From Mucilaginibacter sp. (GTDB taxonomy: Bacteria; Bacteroidota; Bacteroidia; Sphingobacteriales; Sphingobacteriaceae), in assembly GCA_025352225.1 (NCBI GenBank), contig JANXTT010000148.1:1-63852 (forward strand): DNA of 63,852 bases, written 5' to 3'. The translations under genes and the position numbers were made by a program. The notes under the pieces are model-generated. The model ran no database searches. It had not been told where the DNA came from and saw nothing but the letters and a program-made list of their open reading frames with translations. Shown in pieces: positions 10,666 to 21,059 of the stretch; the stretch's first letter is position 1, and each line of letters begins with the position of its first letter.

Positions 10666-13488
10666 ATGAAGTTTTTATTAATAGTATTCCTTTCAATATC
10701 AACAAGTTACATATCTATTTTAAGTGCTATGCCAGTGGCAAAGGTTAAACCTGTTAACCTTCTTTGCGATTATAGAGAAAGCCCGATGGGTATTGATGTT
10801 TACAAGCCGAGTTTAAGCTGGATACTCAAAGCTATTAACACTAATGAACGGGGTTTGAAACAAACCGCTTATCAGGTAGTGGTTTCTTCATCGCTAGAAT
10901 TATTAAAATCGGGGAAAGGCGATCTTTGGAACTCCGGCAAAGTAAAATCCGACCATATGGGCCAAATTGTTTACGCCGGCAAAAAGTTATCAACCAGCCA
11001 AAAGTGCTGGTGGAAAGTAAAGGTTTGGGATCAGACCGGGGCCGTATCCAATTGGAGTACCCCATCAAGCTGGACAATGGGCATTTTAAACCCTACTGAT
11101 TGGAAAGCTAAATGGATAAGTGCTTCAGGCGCAGAAAAATTTGCGCTTAACCCGAATGTTTCCGTTCGAGACCCTTCCCGCCCAACAAGTACCGACCCTA
11201 ATTACAATTCGATGCTACTTCGTCATAACTTTACGGTTAAGCCAAATCTAAAACGTGCCGTATTGTATGTAAGTGGTTTAGCGGAATACAAATTTGCCAT
11301 CAATGGTAGCCAGATAGGTGACGATATCTTATCTCCGGGATGGACAAATTATCGAAAAACCATACTTTATGATACTTATGACATTACAAAACACCTCATT
11401 ACCGGCAATAATGCTATGGGCATGCTATTGGGTAATGGTATGTACAATATACAACCCGACTCGGTTAGATATGTAAAATTCCTGAACACCTTTGGCCCGC
11501 TTAAAGCTATAGCGCAACTCCGGCTCGAATATGCTGATGGCTCGGTACAAATTACTGGCACCAATAATACGTGGAAAGCATCGCCAGGGCCAGTAACTTA
11601 TTCAAATATATTTGGTGGCGAAGATTATGATGCACGGCTGGAGCCCAACGACTGGAGCCGCTCATCCTTTAACCCTGATAGCCGATGGGCTGACGCGATT
11701 GAAACCAGCGGCCCCGGTGGTGAATTAAAAGGCTTATCATGCGCGGCCGCCCCCATTAGAGCAATTGACACTTTAAAACCTATTAAGATTACAAAGTTAA
11801 AAACCAATATATTTATTTATGATTTGGGGCAAAACGCATCATTGATGCCTCAAATTACAGTAAGCGGCTCTAAAGGATCATATGTGCGTATCATCCCTGC
11901 CGAACTTTTAAATAATGACGGTACAGTTGACAGAAGATCGGCCACGCAGGACGGTGTTCGCCCGGCATGGTGGCAATATACGCTTGCACAAAAAGGCCAT
12001 GAAACCTGGATGCCTAAATTTTTTTATCAGGGAAGCCGTTACTGGCAGGTTGAATTGTATCCCGCAACAGCGGATGGACCTTTACCTTTAGTTGAAAAAC
12101 TAGAAGGTATTGTTGTGCATTCGTCTTCAACTCCTATCGGAACATTTACCAGTTCAAACGATTTGTTTAACCGCATTTATACTTTGATAAGGTGGGCGCA
12201 GCGGAGCAATATGATGAGCTATATGACGGATTGCCCGCAACGCGAAAAATTAGGATGGCTGGAAGAAGATAATCTGAATGGGCCCTCGCTTAGGTATAAC
12301 TTCAACCTAAACTCCCTGTTTACTAAAAGCATGAATGATATGCATGATAGCCAGCTTGACAATGGCTTTGTGCCTAATATAGCCCCTGAATATTTTATAG
12401 CAGGGCCTCACCAGCTAACTAATGGCTTTAGAAACTCACCAGAATGGGGTAGTTCATTTATTATTGTTCCCTGGCAGCAATATCTTTTTTCGGGCGATGT
12501 TTCCCTACTTAGACGATATTACGATGACATGAAACGGTATGTAGCGTTTTTAGGCTCAACGGCAAAAAACAATATTATACCCACCGGCTTAGGCGACTGG
12601 TATGACTTGGGCCCTAAAGCCCCATGGGGGTCACAGCTTACCCCGGTATCACTCACCGCCACGGCTACCTATTTTTATGATAACTGGATACTGGCACAAA
12701 CAGCCAGGCTATTAGGTAAAACAGCAGATGCTGAGTTTTTTGATAAGCACGCTGCCGAAATCCGGATATCTTTTAATAATGAATTTTTCAAATCCGAAAC
12801 CGGACAATATTCCACAGGTTCACAAACGGCCAATGCCATGCCCCTGGCATTTAACATTTGCGAGCCACAAAATCGCAAAATGGTGATAGAAGCCGTAGTG
12901 GCAGACATCAGGAAGCATGGTAATGCAATTACCTCCGGCGATGTAGGCTACCGATATCTGTTACAGGCTCTGGCTATGGAAGGTTATTCTGATGTTATCT
13001 ATAGTATGAATAACCAATCAGACAAACCGGGATATGGTTACCAGTTAAAAATGGGGGCAACAAGCCTTACCGAAAAATGGAACGCTGGTGTAGGTAGCTT
13101 TGGTTCGCAAAATCATTTTATGTTAGGCCAGTTGAATGAATGGCTATTTCACGACTTAATAGGCATAGGAGTTGAGCCCCGTGGTGCAGGTTTCCGTAAA
13201 GTGGTTATTAAACCAATGGTAACCGGTGATATGAAATGGGTAACAGGATCATTCAATTCCGTAAGTGGTTTAATTACCGTCGAATGGACACACGAGCGCA
13301 ACTTATTCTCGTTAGATGTGGTTATTCCGCCTAATACTTCTGCAACTGTATATATCCCCACAAAGAATATGAAAAAGGCTTTTAAGCCTACAGAAACATC
13401 CAAAGGGGTTAAATTTATTAAAACAGAGAATGACACAGCCATTTATGAGATTGTTTCGGGGAAATACCATTTCAATTCGAGTTATTAA
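10666..13488 (+). CDS. Secreted GH78 alpha-L-rhamnosidase
   Basis: This 940-residue protein is predicted to release terminal alpha-L-rhamnose from plant glycans or rhamnogalacturonan. It has an N-terminal signal peptide (about 1-21), then the Bac_rhamnosid_N and concanavalin-like modules, the (alpha/alpha)6 catalytic barrel starting with the hallmark TDCPQREKLGWLEEDNL (acidic catalytic residues) and later SLTEKWNAG, and a C-terminal beta-sandwich. Length is typical of GH78. It stands alone with no SusCD pair nearby, so it is not in a recognisable polysaccharide utilisation locus within this window. Confidence 0.93.
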   Translation: MKFLLIVFLSISTSYISILSAMPVAKVKPVNLLCDYRESPMGIDVYKPSLSWILKAINTNERGLKQTAYQVVVSSSLELLKSGKGDLWNSGKVKSDHMGQIVYAGKKLSTSQKCWWKVKVWDQTGAVSNWSTPSSWTMGILNPTDWKAKWISASGAEKFALNPNVSVRDPSRPTSTDPNYNSMLLRHNFTVKPNLKRAVLYVSGLAEYKFAINGSQIGDDILSPGWTNYRKTILYDTYDITKHLITGNNAMGMLLGNGMYNIQPDSVRYVKFLNTFGPLKAIAQLRLEYADGSVQITGTNNTWKASPGPVTYSNIFGGEDYDARLEPNDWSRSSFNPDSRWADAIETSGPGGELKGLSCAAAPIRAIDTLKPIKITKLKTNIFIYDLGQNASLMPQITVSGSKGSYVRIIPAELLNNDGTVDRRSATQDGVRPAWWQYTLAQKGHETWMPKFFYQGSRYWQVELYPATADGPLPLVEKLEGIVVHSSSTPIGTFTSSNDLFNRIYTLIRWAQRSNMMSYMTDCPQREKLGWLEEDNLNGPSLRYNFNLNSLFTKSMNDMHDSQLDNGFVPNIAPEYFIAGPHQLTNGFRNSPEWGSSFIIVPWQQYLFSGDVSLLRRYYDDMKRYVAFLGSTAKNNIIPTGLGDWYDLGPKAPWGSQLTPVSLTATATYFYDNWILAQTARLLGKTADAEFFDKHAAEIRISFNNEFFKSETGQYSTGSQTANAMPLAFNICEPQNRKMVIEAVVADIRKHGNAITSGDVGYRYLLQALAMEGYSDVIYSMNNQSDKPGYGYQLKMGATSLTEKWNAGVGSFGSQNHFMLGQLNEWLFHDLIGIGVEPRGAGFRKVVIKPMVTGDMKWVTGSFNSVSGLITVEWTHERNLFSLDVVIPPNTSATVYIPTKNMKKAFKPTETSKGVKFIKTENDTAIYEIVSGKYHFNSSY

Positions 13489-13625
13489 ACTCGAACATTA
13501 TAAAAACGTCAAACTTTAAATGCTCCTTATATTAGTTACTTTCCGTTTTATTAACCAAACTTAATTTTTCCTCAAGGCAATTTAAGGTTGTGTTTATTCA
13601 AACTGTTTAAGTTAAATTTAAATCC

Positions 13626-14093
13626 ATGGACGGTATTTCATATCATATAGTAAAACCTGATAACAAAGAGCTGATTGGGCTAATTGCCAGCTGGTATTTA
13701 CAAGAATGGAATATTGATCCGGCAATAACCATTCAAAAGGTTTCCAGTTTTGATTCTAATGGCATACCATTTCAAGTAATAATGACAGTTAACAATATGC
13801 CTATTGCAACCGGCGGTATTTATAACCACGTTGGATTGCTTGATATTGAACCAAAATTTAAAGCTTTTGGTCCATGGCTCGCATTAGTTTTTACAACAGT
13901 TGAAAATAGGAACAAAGGGTATGGCGCTTTGCTTTGTAAAAAAATTCAAAGCTTGGTAAAACAAAGGGGGCTCAAAGAGATATTTCTTTTTACGCATACA
14001 GCAGAATCACTTTATAAGTGGCTTGGTTGGCATAAGTTGGAAAGAATTAATTTGAAAGGGAAAGACATTGTTATAATGAGAAAAGAATTATAA
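13626..14093 (+). CDS. GNAT family N-acetyltransferase
   Basis: The 155-residue protein has the GNAT fold order, with the acetyl-CoA pyrophosphate-binding segment near ENRNKGYGALLCKKI (R/Q-x-x-G-x-G/A type) and a C-terminal strand TAESLYKWLGWHKLE that is common in small-molecule acetyltransferases. Substrate cannot be told. It is monocistronic, with no clear partner. Confidence 0.85.
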   Translation: MDGISYHIVKPDNKELIGLIASWYLQEWNIDPAITIQKVSSFDSNGIPFQVIMTVNNMPIATGGIYNHVGLLDIEPKFKAFGPWLALVFTTVENRNKGYGALLCKKIQSLVKQRGLKEIFLFTHTAESLYKWLGWHKLERINLKGKDIVIMRKEL

Positions 14094-14455
14094 CGGACAA
14101 CCGAATGAAATATAAATAAGCCACTATCGCTTATATTAACGGAGCTTACTATATTTTAAGTAATGCAATATGATACAACTCTGTTATCGCCACCGATAAC
14201 AAAATTACTACAGCTATGTATAACCTCTTCATTTTTTTACTATGAGTTTAAATATATGACTATATAATACCTGTAAAGTTTAATGCAGGCATTGATAATC
14301 ACTTTACGTAATCTGACGAGTATGTGTAACAGTTGTTACTAAAAAAATTAAAATACAATTAAAAAATATTAATCAGTTAGCCTGATATTATTTGTGATTA
14401 TAAAAATTATCAATTATCATTACCTTAGTATTATAAATCTTAAACAACCTACCCA
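14094..14455. other. Intergenic stretch, 362 nt, no convincing gene
   Basis: AT-rich and without a recognisable RNA or terminator. A 27-codon hydrophobic frame on the minus strand (14232-14149) exists but has no supporting signal and is not called. Confidence 0.5.
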
Positions 14456-14983
14456 ATGAAACGATTATCTTACTTTTTTGCATTACTGGTATTAACGTTT
14501 ATCAGTAACGGAGTTTACGCTCAGCTTACTTCCAGCCAAATTGTTGCAGAGTGGCAGCGTGCAAAGGCATACACCAAAGAATACCTGGATGCTATGCCCG
14601 CAGCTGATTATGGTTTTAAACCCACTCCGGAAATCCGTTCATTTGCTGAGCAAATGCTGCATTTGACAGATGGTAATTATTACTTTTCTTCTTCGATAAG
14701 CGGTAAAGTTAGCCCGCTAGGAAAAGAGTCGGCAGAAAAGACCGTTGCACAAACTAAAGAAGCAACCACAAATGCTGTAATGGCCAGTTATGACTTTATA
14801 ATTAATATAATTCAAGACATGACCCCGGCTCAACTACAGGAAAAGGTAAACATGCAAGGTCATGACATAACGAAAACAGTTGCTTTACTTAAAGCGTTTG
14901 AACATCAAACCCACCATCGTGGACAAACAACAATATATCTTCGTTTGAAGGGTATAAAACCGCCAGCAGAAAAACTATTTTAA
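14456..14983 (+). CDS. Exported DinB-family protein
   Basis: The 175-residue protein starts with a signal peptide ending GVYAQ. The DinB four-helix bundle follows, with the three histidine metal ligands in MLHLTDGNYY and HQTHHRGQTT. DinB/YfiT-like proteins bind divalent metal; some are thiol-dependent S-transferases, and the role of the exported Bacteroidota versions is unknown. It is convergent with bioB, with a hairpin between. Confidence 0.85.
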   Translation: MKRLSYFFALLVLTFISNGVYAQLTSSQIVAEWQRAKAYTKEYLDAMPAADYGFKPTPEIRSFAEQMLHLTDGNYYFSSSISGKVSPLGKESAEKTVAQTKEATTNAVMASYDFIINIIQDMTPAQLQEKVNMQGHDITKTVALLKAFEHQTHHRGQTTIYLRLKGIKPPAEKLF

Positions 14984-15037
14984 TCTGTTATCAGAATATG
15001 GGGGCCAAATTTAGCCTATGAAAATTTAATGATAGAT

Positions 15038-15076
15038 AATCTGCAATGAAACATACACTATGTATCATTGCAGATT
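15038..15076. terminator. 12-bp inverted repeat between convergent genes
   Basis: AATCTGCAATGA (15038-15049) and TCATTGCAGATT (15065-15076) are perfect complements around a 15-nt loop. There is no long T tract, but the position between the convergent DinB and bioB genes suggests a bidirectional terminator. Confidence 0.55.
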
Positions 15077-15084
15077 ACAGTGGT

Positions 15085-16083
15085 TTATAAAAGAACTTTA
15101 TTGATTTTTTGATTTGGCCTGCCATTTTTAAATGCTTCTCGGGGTTTCAACCCCAATAGCTCAAGCATAGCCATATCATCAGTAAAACTGGGGTTTGGTG
15201 TGGTTAACAATTTATCGCCCGCAAAAATAGAGTTTGCACCCGCCATAAAGCAAAAGGCCTGCTCAACAGTACTCATTTCAGTTCTACCGGCTGATAAACG
15301 CACAACGGATTTTGGCATAATGATCTTTGTAGTGGCTATCATCCGTACCATATCCCAAACAGAAACCCGTGGCTGATTTGCCAATGGTGTACCTTTTACC
15401 GGCACCAGAGCATTAATTGGGACTGATTCTGGATGCTTAGGTAAGTTAGATAGTGTTTTTAGCATTGATATACGGTCTTCGGTAGTTTCTCCTAAACCTA
15501 TTATACCTCCACTGCAAACGGTAATTTTGGCTTTGCGTACATGTTCAAGCGTTTGCAAACGCTCCTCGTAGGTGCGTGTAGTGATGATTCGTTTATAATC
15601 ATCTTCGGAAGTATCCAGGTTATGGTTATAAGCATATAATCCGGCATCGGCCAAACGCTGGGCCTGTGTTTCTGTTAGCATACCAAGGGTGCAGCAAACC
15701 TCCATATCCATAGCGTTAACAGCTTTAACCATTTCAATCACTTTGTCAAAATCGCGGTTATCGCGCACTTCGCGCCAGGCAGCACCCATGCATAGCCTGG
15801 AGGCACCACCCGCTCTGGCCTTTTCGGCCGCTGCTAAAACCTCATCTTTAGGCATCAGCGCCTGAACATCAACCCCTGTATTATAACGCGCCGCTTGGGG
15901 GCAGTAAGAACAATCTTCAGGGCATCCTCCTGTTTTGATCGAGATCAACGAACTGATCTGCACTTCGGCATAATCCTTATTTTCACGATGAATAGTTGCG
16001 GCGCGATAAACAAGATCAAGCAGCGGTGAATGATATATGTCAGTAATCTCTTCAGTAGTCCAGTTATATCTAAGTTCTGCCAT
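15085..16083 (-). CDS. bioB: Biotin synthase
   Basis: Radical-SAM enzyme that inserts sulfur into dethiobiotin to make biotin. The 332-residue protein carries the CxxxCxxC cluster motif at C54, C58 and C61 (CPEDCSYC), the YNHNLDTS motif of BioB and the RLSAGR segment near the auxiliary [2Fe-2S] ligand Arg. Length is normal. No other bio genes are present; it is the last gene of a minus-strand run ribD-yigZ-mgtE-bioB, 23 nt after mgtE. Confidence 0.96.
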   Translation of the reverse strand: MAELRYNWTTEEITDIYHSPLLDLVYRAATIHRENKDYAEVQISSLISIKTGGCPEDCSYCPQAARYNTGVDVQALMPKDEVLAAAEKARAGGASRLCMGAAWREVRDNRDFDKVIEMVKAVNAMDMEVCCTLGMLTETQAQRLADAGLYAYNHNLDTSEDDYKRIITTRTYEERLQTLEHVRKAKITVCSGGIIGLGETTEDRISMLKTLSNLPKHPESVPINALVPVKGTPLANQPRVSVWDMVRMIATTKIIMPKSVVRLSAGRTEMSTVEQAFCFMAGANSIFAGDKLLTTPNPSFTDDMAMLELLGLKPREAFKNGRPNQKINKVLL

Positions 16084-16106
16084 GCGTTAATTTTAAAACT
16101 TCAAAT

Positions 16107-17456
16107 TTATAATAAAAGTTTGGATGCCAACCAAAGGGGTAATAGAAATCCAAAACAGTCGGTAAATGTGGTGATAATAATAGAAGAAGCTACAGCGGGA
16201 TCTATGCCTACTCTTTTTAAAAGTAATGGTATAGATGCGCCAGTTAAACCCGCTATGATCAGGTTACCCGTCATCGCCAAAAATAATACTAAACCAAGTA
16301 TGGGGTTAATATCATAAAATAAAGCTACGCAAAAAACAATAACACCATTAGCTGCGCCATTAATTAAGCCTACTAAAAACTCTTTTAAAACGGTGTCGTA
16401 GGCTTGTTTATCGTTTAGGTCATTCAATGATATACGCCTAACCGTAACAGCAAGCGCTTGTGTAGCGGCATTACCGCCCATACCTGCAATAACTGTCATA
16501 TAGGCCGACATAATGGGCAATTTTGCAACCGTTGAATCAAAACCACGAATAATAGATGCTGCCAAAAAAGCTGTCCCTAAATTTATTACGAGCCAAGGTA
16601 AACGGCTTTTAACTGCATCTTGCCAGTTACCGCTCAGTTCCTCATCTTCTGATACTCCGGATATCTTCAAAATATCCTCAGTACTTTCTTCCTCCATTAC
16701 GTCGATGATATCATCAACAGTAATGCGGCCAAGTAACCGCATGTTATCATCAACAACCGGAATACTTGCTAAATTATACTGTGATATTAGCTTAGCAACA
16801 TCTTCCTGATCGAGCCCGGCTTTAACGTATATAAAATCGGTTTTAACCAGGTCAGCAACTTTGGTTTCAGTTTTAGCTTTAATAATATCTTTAACCGATA
16901 GTATGCCTTTTAATATCTCACGGTCATCTACTACATAAATCGTATAGAAATCTTCCATTTCTTCCGATTGATGAATGATTTCTTCCAAGGCCTCTCTTTT
17001 ATCCATGTTGATATTGACCTGGATAACGTCGGTGTTCATTAACCCCCCGGCTGTATCTTCGTCGTAACTTAATAACGAACGGATCTCACTGGCATCATCC
17101 TCATCAACATCTTTTAATATCTCCTGTTGCTCATGTTCTTCTAATTGAGATATAATATCTGTCGCGTCATCATAATCCAACTCTTCAATGATATCCGAAC
17201 GTTTTTCGGGATCCAAATTAAAAAGAATATCCTCCGGATGATGTTCTTCGTCCATTTCGGATATTACCTCCGAAGCTGCCTCAATTGGAAGGATATTAAT
17301 AATACGCTCACGGGATTCTGGGGGTAATTTCTCAAAAATTATAGCGATTTCCGACGCGTGATAGTCTTCTAAAACCAGCTTTAGTTCTTCCTCGGGGCCT
17401 TCGAGCGCATTGGTTATGCGCAGCAGATCTTCTTTATTTATCTCAAAGGATTGCAT
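16107..17456 (-). CDS. mgtE: Magnesium transporter MgtE
   Basis: Mg2+ channel of the inner membrane gated by cytosolic Mg2+. The 449-residue protein follows the family layout: N-terminal superhelical domain (about 1-130), a tandem CBS domain (about 135-255) and five TM helices (about 285-449) with the conserved GGNAATQALAVTVRRI segment of the pore. Length is normal. It is co-oriented with yigZ and bioB. Confidence 0.95.
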   Translation of the reverse strand: MQSFEINKEDLLRITNALEGPEEELKLVLEDYHASEIAIIFEKLPPESRERIINILPIEAASEVISEMDEEHHPEDILFNLDPEKRSDIIEELDYDDATDIISQLEEHEQQEILKDVDEDDASEIRSLLSYDEDTAGGLMNTDVIQVNINMDKREALEEIIHQSEEMEDFYTIYVVDDREILKGILSVKDIIKAKTETKVADLVKTDFIYVKAGLDQEDVAKLISQYNLASIPVVDDNMRLLGRITVDDIIDVMEEESTEDILKISGVSEDEELSGNWQDAVKSRLPWLVINLGTAFLAASIIRGFDSTVAKLPIMSAYMTVIAGMGGNAATQALAVTVRRISLNDLNDKQAYDTVLKEFLVGLINGAANGVIVFCVALFYDINPILGLVLFLAMTGNLIIAGLTGASIPLLLKRVGIDPAVASSIIITTFTDCFGFLLPLWLASKLLL

Positions 17457-17517
17457 ACCTAGCTAAATTAGTAATATTGGTGTAAAGAGAAAAATAAAGA
17501 TTACCATAAGATCATTA

Positions 17518-18132
17518 CTACAATGTAAACATCCATTTAATTTTAACACCATTTATACCCTGTAATGTACCAAGCACATTTTCTACTTGGCTCTTTCTAA
17601 CTTGGAGTTGGAAATCGCAGTACGTGTCGACCTTTTGATCGGTCACTATCAAATTTTCACTTTTAACAACCTTCATAACTTCGTTCATTAACAAACAGTT
17701 AAAAGAAATTTTATAGATATCATTAACGGTTTTTTCAATAATTTTCGCCTTATTTAGCGCATCTTCCGTGGCTAACTTGTAAGCATTTATTAATCCGGGA
17801 ACACCCAATAAGGTCCCGCCAAAATAACGCACTACTATTACCAATATGTTAGTTAAATTATGTGATAATAATACATTTAGTATAGGCCGGCCAGCTGTTC
17901 CCGATGGTTCGCCATCATCGTTTACACGGAATATAGAGCGGTCAGTGCTGATACGTATTGCCCAGCAATGGTGGTTGGCTTTAGGATGCTCGCTTTTTAA
18001 ATGCGTTACCAAAGCTTTGATCTCTAATTCTGAACTGATAGGATAAGCAAATGCCCTGAATTTACTACCCCTATTGCTAAAAGCACCCTCGCTTTGGGCT
18101 GATATGGTTAGATAGGAATCTTCAAACAGCAT
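17518..18132 (-). CDS. YigZ/IMPACT family protein
   Basis: The 204-residue protein has the UPF0029/IMPACT domain (about 15-125) with the signature HHCWAIRI, DDGEPSGTAGRPIL and VVRYFGGTLLGVPGL, followed by the small C-terminal DUF1949-like domain. Bacterial members may bind nucleic acids or act in protein-synthesis quality control; the biochemical role is not settled. It overlaps the end of ribD by 11 nt, so the two are translationally coupled. Confidence 0.9.
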   Translation of the reverse strand: MLFEDSYLTISAQSEGAFSNRGSKFRAFAYPISSELEIKALVTHLKSEHPKANHHCWAIRISTDRSIFRVNDDGEPSGTAGRPILNVLLSHNLTNILVIVVRYFGGTLLGVPGLINAYKLATEDALNKAKIIEKTVNDIYKISFNCLLMNEVMKVVKSENLIVTDQKVDTYCDFQLQVRKSQVENVLGTLQGINGVKIKWMFTL

Positions 18133-19174
18133 AAGGTTTTAATATAAGTAAAATATCGTTGCCTATTGTTTCCATATGTGTTACATCTCCTTTAATATCA
18201 GGGCTTTGAATTCCTTTTTTTAAAGTAACATTACCTGTAAAAACTCTGGCTTCATCCCATAAACCTTCCTTTATAAATGCGGCTAAAGTTTTAGCACCAC
18301 CTTCTATAATTACAGATTGCACATCCTGAATGTAGAGTTGAAATAAAATATATTGAGGTACAAAATTGTCAAAATCTTCTAAGGCTATATATTTTAACTT
18401 ACCATCAAATGCTGTTTTAAGCTCATTAAAAACAAAAGTATCTACAGACTGGTCAAACACCTTCAAACGCCTGGGTAGCTCCAGCCTGCGGTCTATCAAT
18501 ACCCTTTTGGGGGATTTGCCAGGCCATAACCTAACATTCAATTGCGGGTCATCGATCAATGCTGTATTCTTGCCGATCAAAATAGCATCTTCTTCGCTCC
18601 TCCACTGATGCACCAGCTTACGCGATTGCTCTCCTGTTATCCAAAACTGGCTGTTATCCGCTGGAGCGAAAAAACCATCTTCGGTTTTGGCCCATTTTAA
18701 AATAATATAGGGCCTTTGCTTTTGTATTCGGGTAAAAAACCTCTTGTTCAGTTCACGGCATTCGTTTTCTAATACGCCAACGGTAACTTCAGTTCCAGCC
18801 TGTATCAATTTTTCAATACCTTTCCCGTTCACCTGATCAAAAGGATCCCTGCAACCTACCACAACTTTTGGTATACCATGCTTAATAATTAAATCGGCAC
18901 AGGGTGGTGTTTTACCATGGTGCGCACAAGGCTCTAATGACACATAAATAGTTGACTGACTGAGTACTTGAGCAGCATCGTCAAAACGATCAATTACCTG
19001 GCCTATCGCATTAACTTCTGCATGCGCTTCGCCATAGCACTTGTGGTAACCCTCCCCAACAATCTTATCATCCTGTACAATAACAGCACCCACCATAGGA
19101 TTAGGGCTAACAAAGCCTGCGCCAATTTTGGCCAGCTCCAAACAACGCCGCATATATTTAATATGATGAACCAT
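18122..19174 (-). CDS. ribD: Bifunctional riboflavin deaminase/reductase RibD
   Basis: Catalyses the deamination and reduction steps of riboflavin synthesis. The 350-residue protein has the N-terminal cytidine-deaminase-like domain with zinc ligands HAEVNAI (His, catalytic Glu) and PCAHHGKTPPC (two Cys), and a C-terminal reductase domain starting near residue 150 (ILKWAKTEDG). Length is normal. It leads the ribD-yigZ-mgtE-bioB run and is divergent from prmC, 35 nt apart. No FMN riboswitch fits in that gap. Confidence 0.95.
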   Translation of the reverse strand: MVHHIKYMRRCLELAKIGAGFVSPNPMVGAVIVQDDKIVGEGYHKCYGEAHAEVNAIGQVIDRFDDAAQVLSQSTIYVSLEPCAHHGKTPPCADLIIKHGIPKVVVGCRDPFDQVNGKGIEKLIQAGTEVTVGVLENECRELNKRFFTRIQKQRPYIILKWAKTEDGFFAPADNSQFWITGEQSRKLVHQWRSEEDAILIGKNTALIDDPQLNVRLWPGKSPKRVLIDRRLELPRRLKVFDQSVDTFVFNELKTAFDGKLKYIALEDFDNFVPQYILFQLYIQDVQSVIIEGGAKTLAAFIKEGLWDEARVFTGNVTLKKGIQSPDIKGDVTHMETIGNDILLILKPYAV

Positions 19175-19209
19175 TTTTGCAAAGGTATGCTTTTATGTTT
19201 CTTTGCAGT

Positions 19210-20094
19210 ATGAAAACCATTAGGGAAGCGTTGCTGAGTTTTGATGAACCACTTAAATTAATTTATGATGAATATGAAATAAATTCGATTAAGTACCTGT
19301 ACATTAGTGAAATAACACAATTATCAAAAGTACAGCTCAAAGCATTTCCGGAGTTTGAGCTGACTGATGAACAATCAAAAAAAATTTCAGATACAATTCA
19401 ACAGTTAAAAACAGGTAAGCCCCTTCAATACATTTTAGGCCATACAGAGTTTTACGGACTACCATTTAATGTTAACCCATCGGTACTGATACCCCGCCCC
19501 GAAACCGAAGAACTGGTAGAATGGGTAATTGAAACTGCAAAAGAACGTAACCAAGTTGAAAACATATTAGATATTGGCACAGGAAGTGGCTGTATACCTG
19601 TTACCATAAAAAAAAACATGCCGACTGCGAGGGTTTCTGCTATTGATATTTCTGAACAGGCCTTAATCACCGCCCAATGTAATGCTAAATTGAACAACGT
19701 AGATATTGTGTTTATAAGGATGGATATATTAAATGAACTGAAAAGCGAGATATTGATACCCGACGCTAACCACACCATGTTAACCAAATACTCTATAATA
19801 ATAAGCAACCCCCCTTACGTAACCGAAAATGAAAAAACCGGGATGCACATCAACGTATTAAACAACGAGCCTCATTTAGCTCTGTTTGTACCCAATAACG
19901 ATCCACTTAAATTTTACCGTGCTATAGCCGATCTCGCGCTGGATAGGTTGGAAGAAAACGGATTGCTTTTTTTTGAGATCAATGAAAACCTGAGCAAACA
20001 AACCGTTGATATTTTAGTTGATAAAGGCTTTAAAAACATAGTATTACACAAGGATATGCGAAATAAAGACAGGATGATAAGGGCTGAGATATAA
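19210..20094 (+). CDS. prmC: Release-factor glutamine N5-methyltransferase PrmC/HemK
   Basis: Methylates the GGQ glutamine of release factors RF1 and RF2. The protein has the N-terminal helical domain, the SAM-binding DIGTGSGCIP motif and the catalytic NPPY motif (IIISNPPYV). The start at 19210 (MKTIREAL) is preferred over the upstream in-frame ATG at 19177, which would run back to the ribD start and add a non-conserved leader. It is convergent with xerD, 2 nt apart. Confidence 0.94.
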   Translation: MKTIREALLSFDEPLKLIYDEYEINSIKYLYISEITQLSKVQLKAFPEFELTDEQSKKISDTIQQLKTGKPLQYILGHTEFYGLPFNVNPSVLIPRPETEELVEWVIETAKERNQVENILDIGTGSGCIPVTIKKNMPTARVSAIDISEQALITAQCNAKLNNVDIVFIRMDILNELKSEILIPDANHTMLTKYSIIISNPPYVTENEKTGMHINVLNNEPHLALFVPNNDPLKFYRAIADLALDRLEENGLLFFEINENLSKQTVDILVDKGFKNIVLHKDMRNKDRMIRAEI

Positions 20095-20096
20095 TG

Positions 20097-21023
20097 TTAG
20101 TTTTCGGCTTTTGGTTGTCTTTTTGCGCTACGAGGATGATGGCTTATAATAACGCTTTTCAAATACTCACGGTCCAAATGGGTATATATTTCGGTGGTGG
20201 TGATGCTTTCATGCCCCAGCATTTCCTGTACGGCGCGGAGGTCGGCCCCTCCTTCGATTAAGTGCGTGGCAAATGAATGCCGGAAGGTATGTGGACTGAT
20301 ACTTTTCTTCAACCCTATCTTTTCTGCCAGTTCTTTGATCATCATAAATACGTAGACCCTGGATAACCGCTTTCCCCGGCGATTTAAAAATACCATGTCT
20401 TCTTCGCCATTTTGCACCGCGATATGAATACGAACCTCATCGAGCCAAAGCTTTAAAAGCTTGATACCCTGTGAACCAATAGGTACCAGTCGTTCTTTAT
20501 CACCTTTACCTGTTACTTTTATAAATTCAACCTCGAGGTGCAAGTTTGATATGCGCAGGTTAACTAGTTCGGATACACGTAAACCGCAACTATACAATAC
20601 TTCTATCATGGTTTTATTACGCATTCCTTCGGCTTTCGACAGGTCTATTGCGCTTATTAGGGCATTAATTTCCTCATAGCTTAAAGTATCGGGCAGTTTG
20701 CGGATTAACCTTGGTGCTTCGAGTAATTCTGATGGGTCGGCATCTATTTGATCATTCAGTAAGAGGTACTTGTAAAAAGCTTTAATGCCAGATATAATGC
20801 GTGCCTGTGATGATTGAATCATGCCTAACTCGTTGATCCACATTATAAAATCACGGAGATCATTTAGTTTAACGGCTTCCGGATTAAGTTTAATTAACTT
20901 ATTATCAGCAAATTGAATTAACTTATCTAAATCCCCCAGATAGGCCTCAATAGAATTAGACGATAATGATCTTTCTAATCTTAAATAGGAACGAAACCCT
21001 TTTTTTGTTGCCTGCCAATCCAC
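20097..21023 (-). CDS. xerD: Chromosomal tyrosine recombinase XerD/XerC type
   Basis: Site-specific recombinase resolving chromosome dimers at dif. The 308-residue protein has the SAM-like N-terminal domain (about 1-95) and the catalytic domain with the R-H-R-H-Y set: SCGLRVSEL, HTFRHSFATHL, GHESITTTEIYTH (tyrosine nucleophile). Length is standard for XerC/D, and the context (aroQ, prmC) is housekeeping, so this is not a mobile-element integrase. It is divergent from aroQ. Confidence 0.92.
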   Translation of the reverse strand: MDWQATKKGFRSYLRLERSLSSNSIEAYLGDLDKLIQFADNKLIKLNPEAVKLNDLRDFIMWINELGMIQSSQARIISGIKAFYKYLLLNDQIDADPSELLEAPRLIRKLPDTLSYEEINALISAIDLSKAEGMRNKTMIEVLYSCGLRVSELVNLRISNLHLEVEFIKVTGKGDKERLVPIGSQGIKLLKLWLDEVRIHIAVQNGEEDMVFLNRRGKRLSRVYVFMMIKELAEKIGLKKSISPHTFRHSFATHLIEGGADLRAVQEMLGHESITTTEIYTHLDREYLKSVIISHHPRSAKRQPKAEN

Positions 21024-21059
21024 TTTTTAAAGGTAAATATTTTGTGTAAATTTGAACTG

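Noticed and set aside
14149..14232. 27-codon hydrophobic minus-strand frame
   Set aside because: No promoter, start-region signal or neighbour supports it.
20097..21023. xerD as a mobile-element integrase
   Set aside because: Length, motif set and housekeeping neighbours (prmC, aroQ) fit chromosomal XerD.
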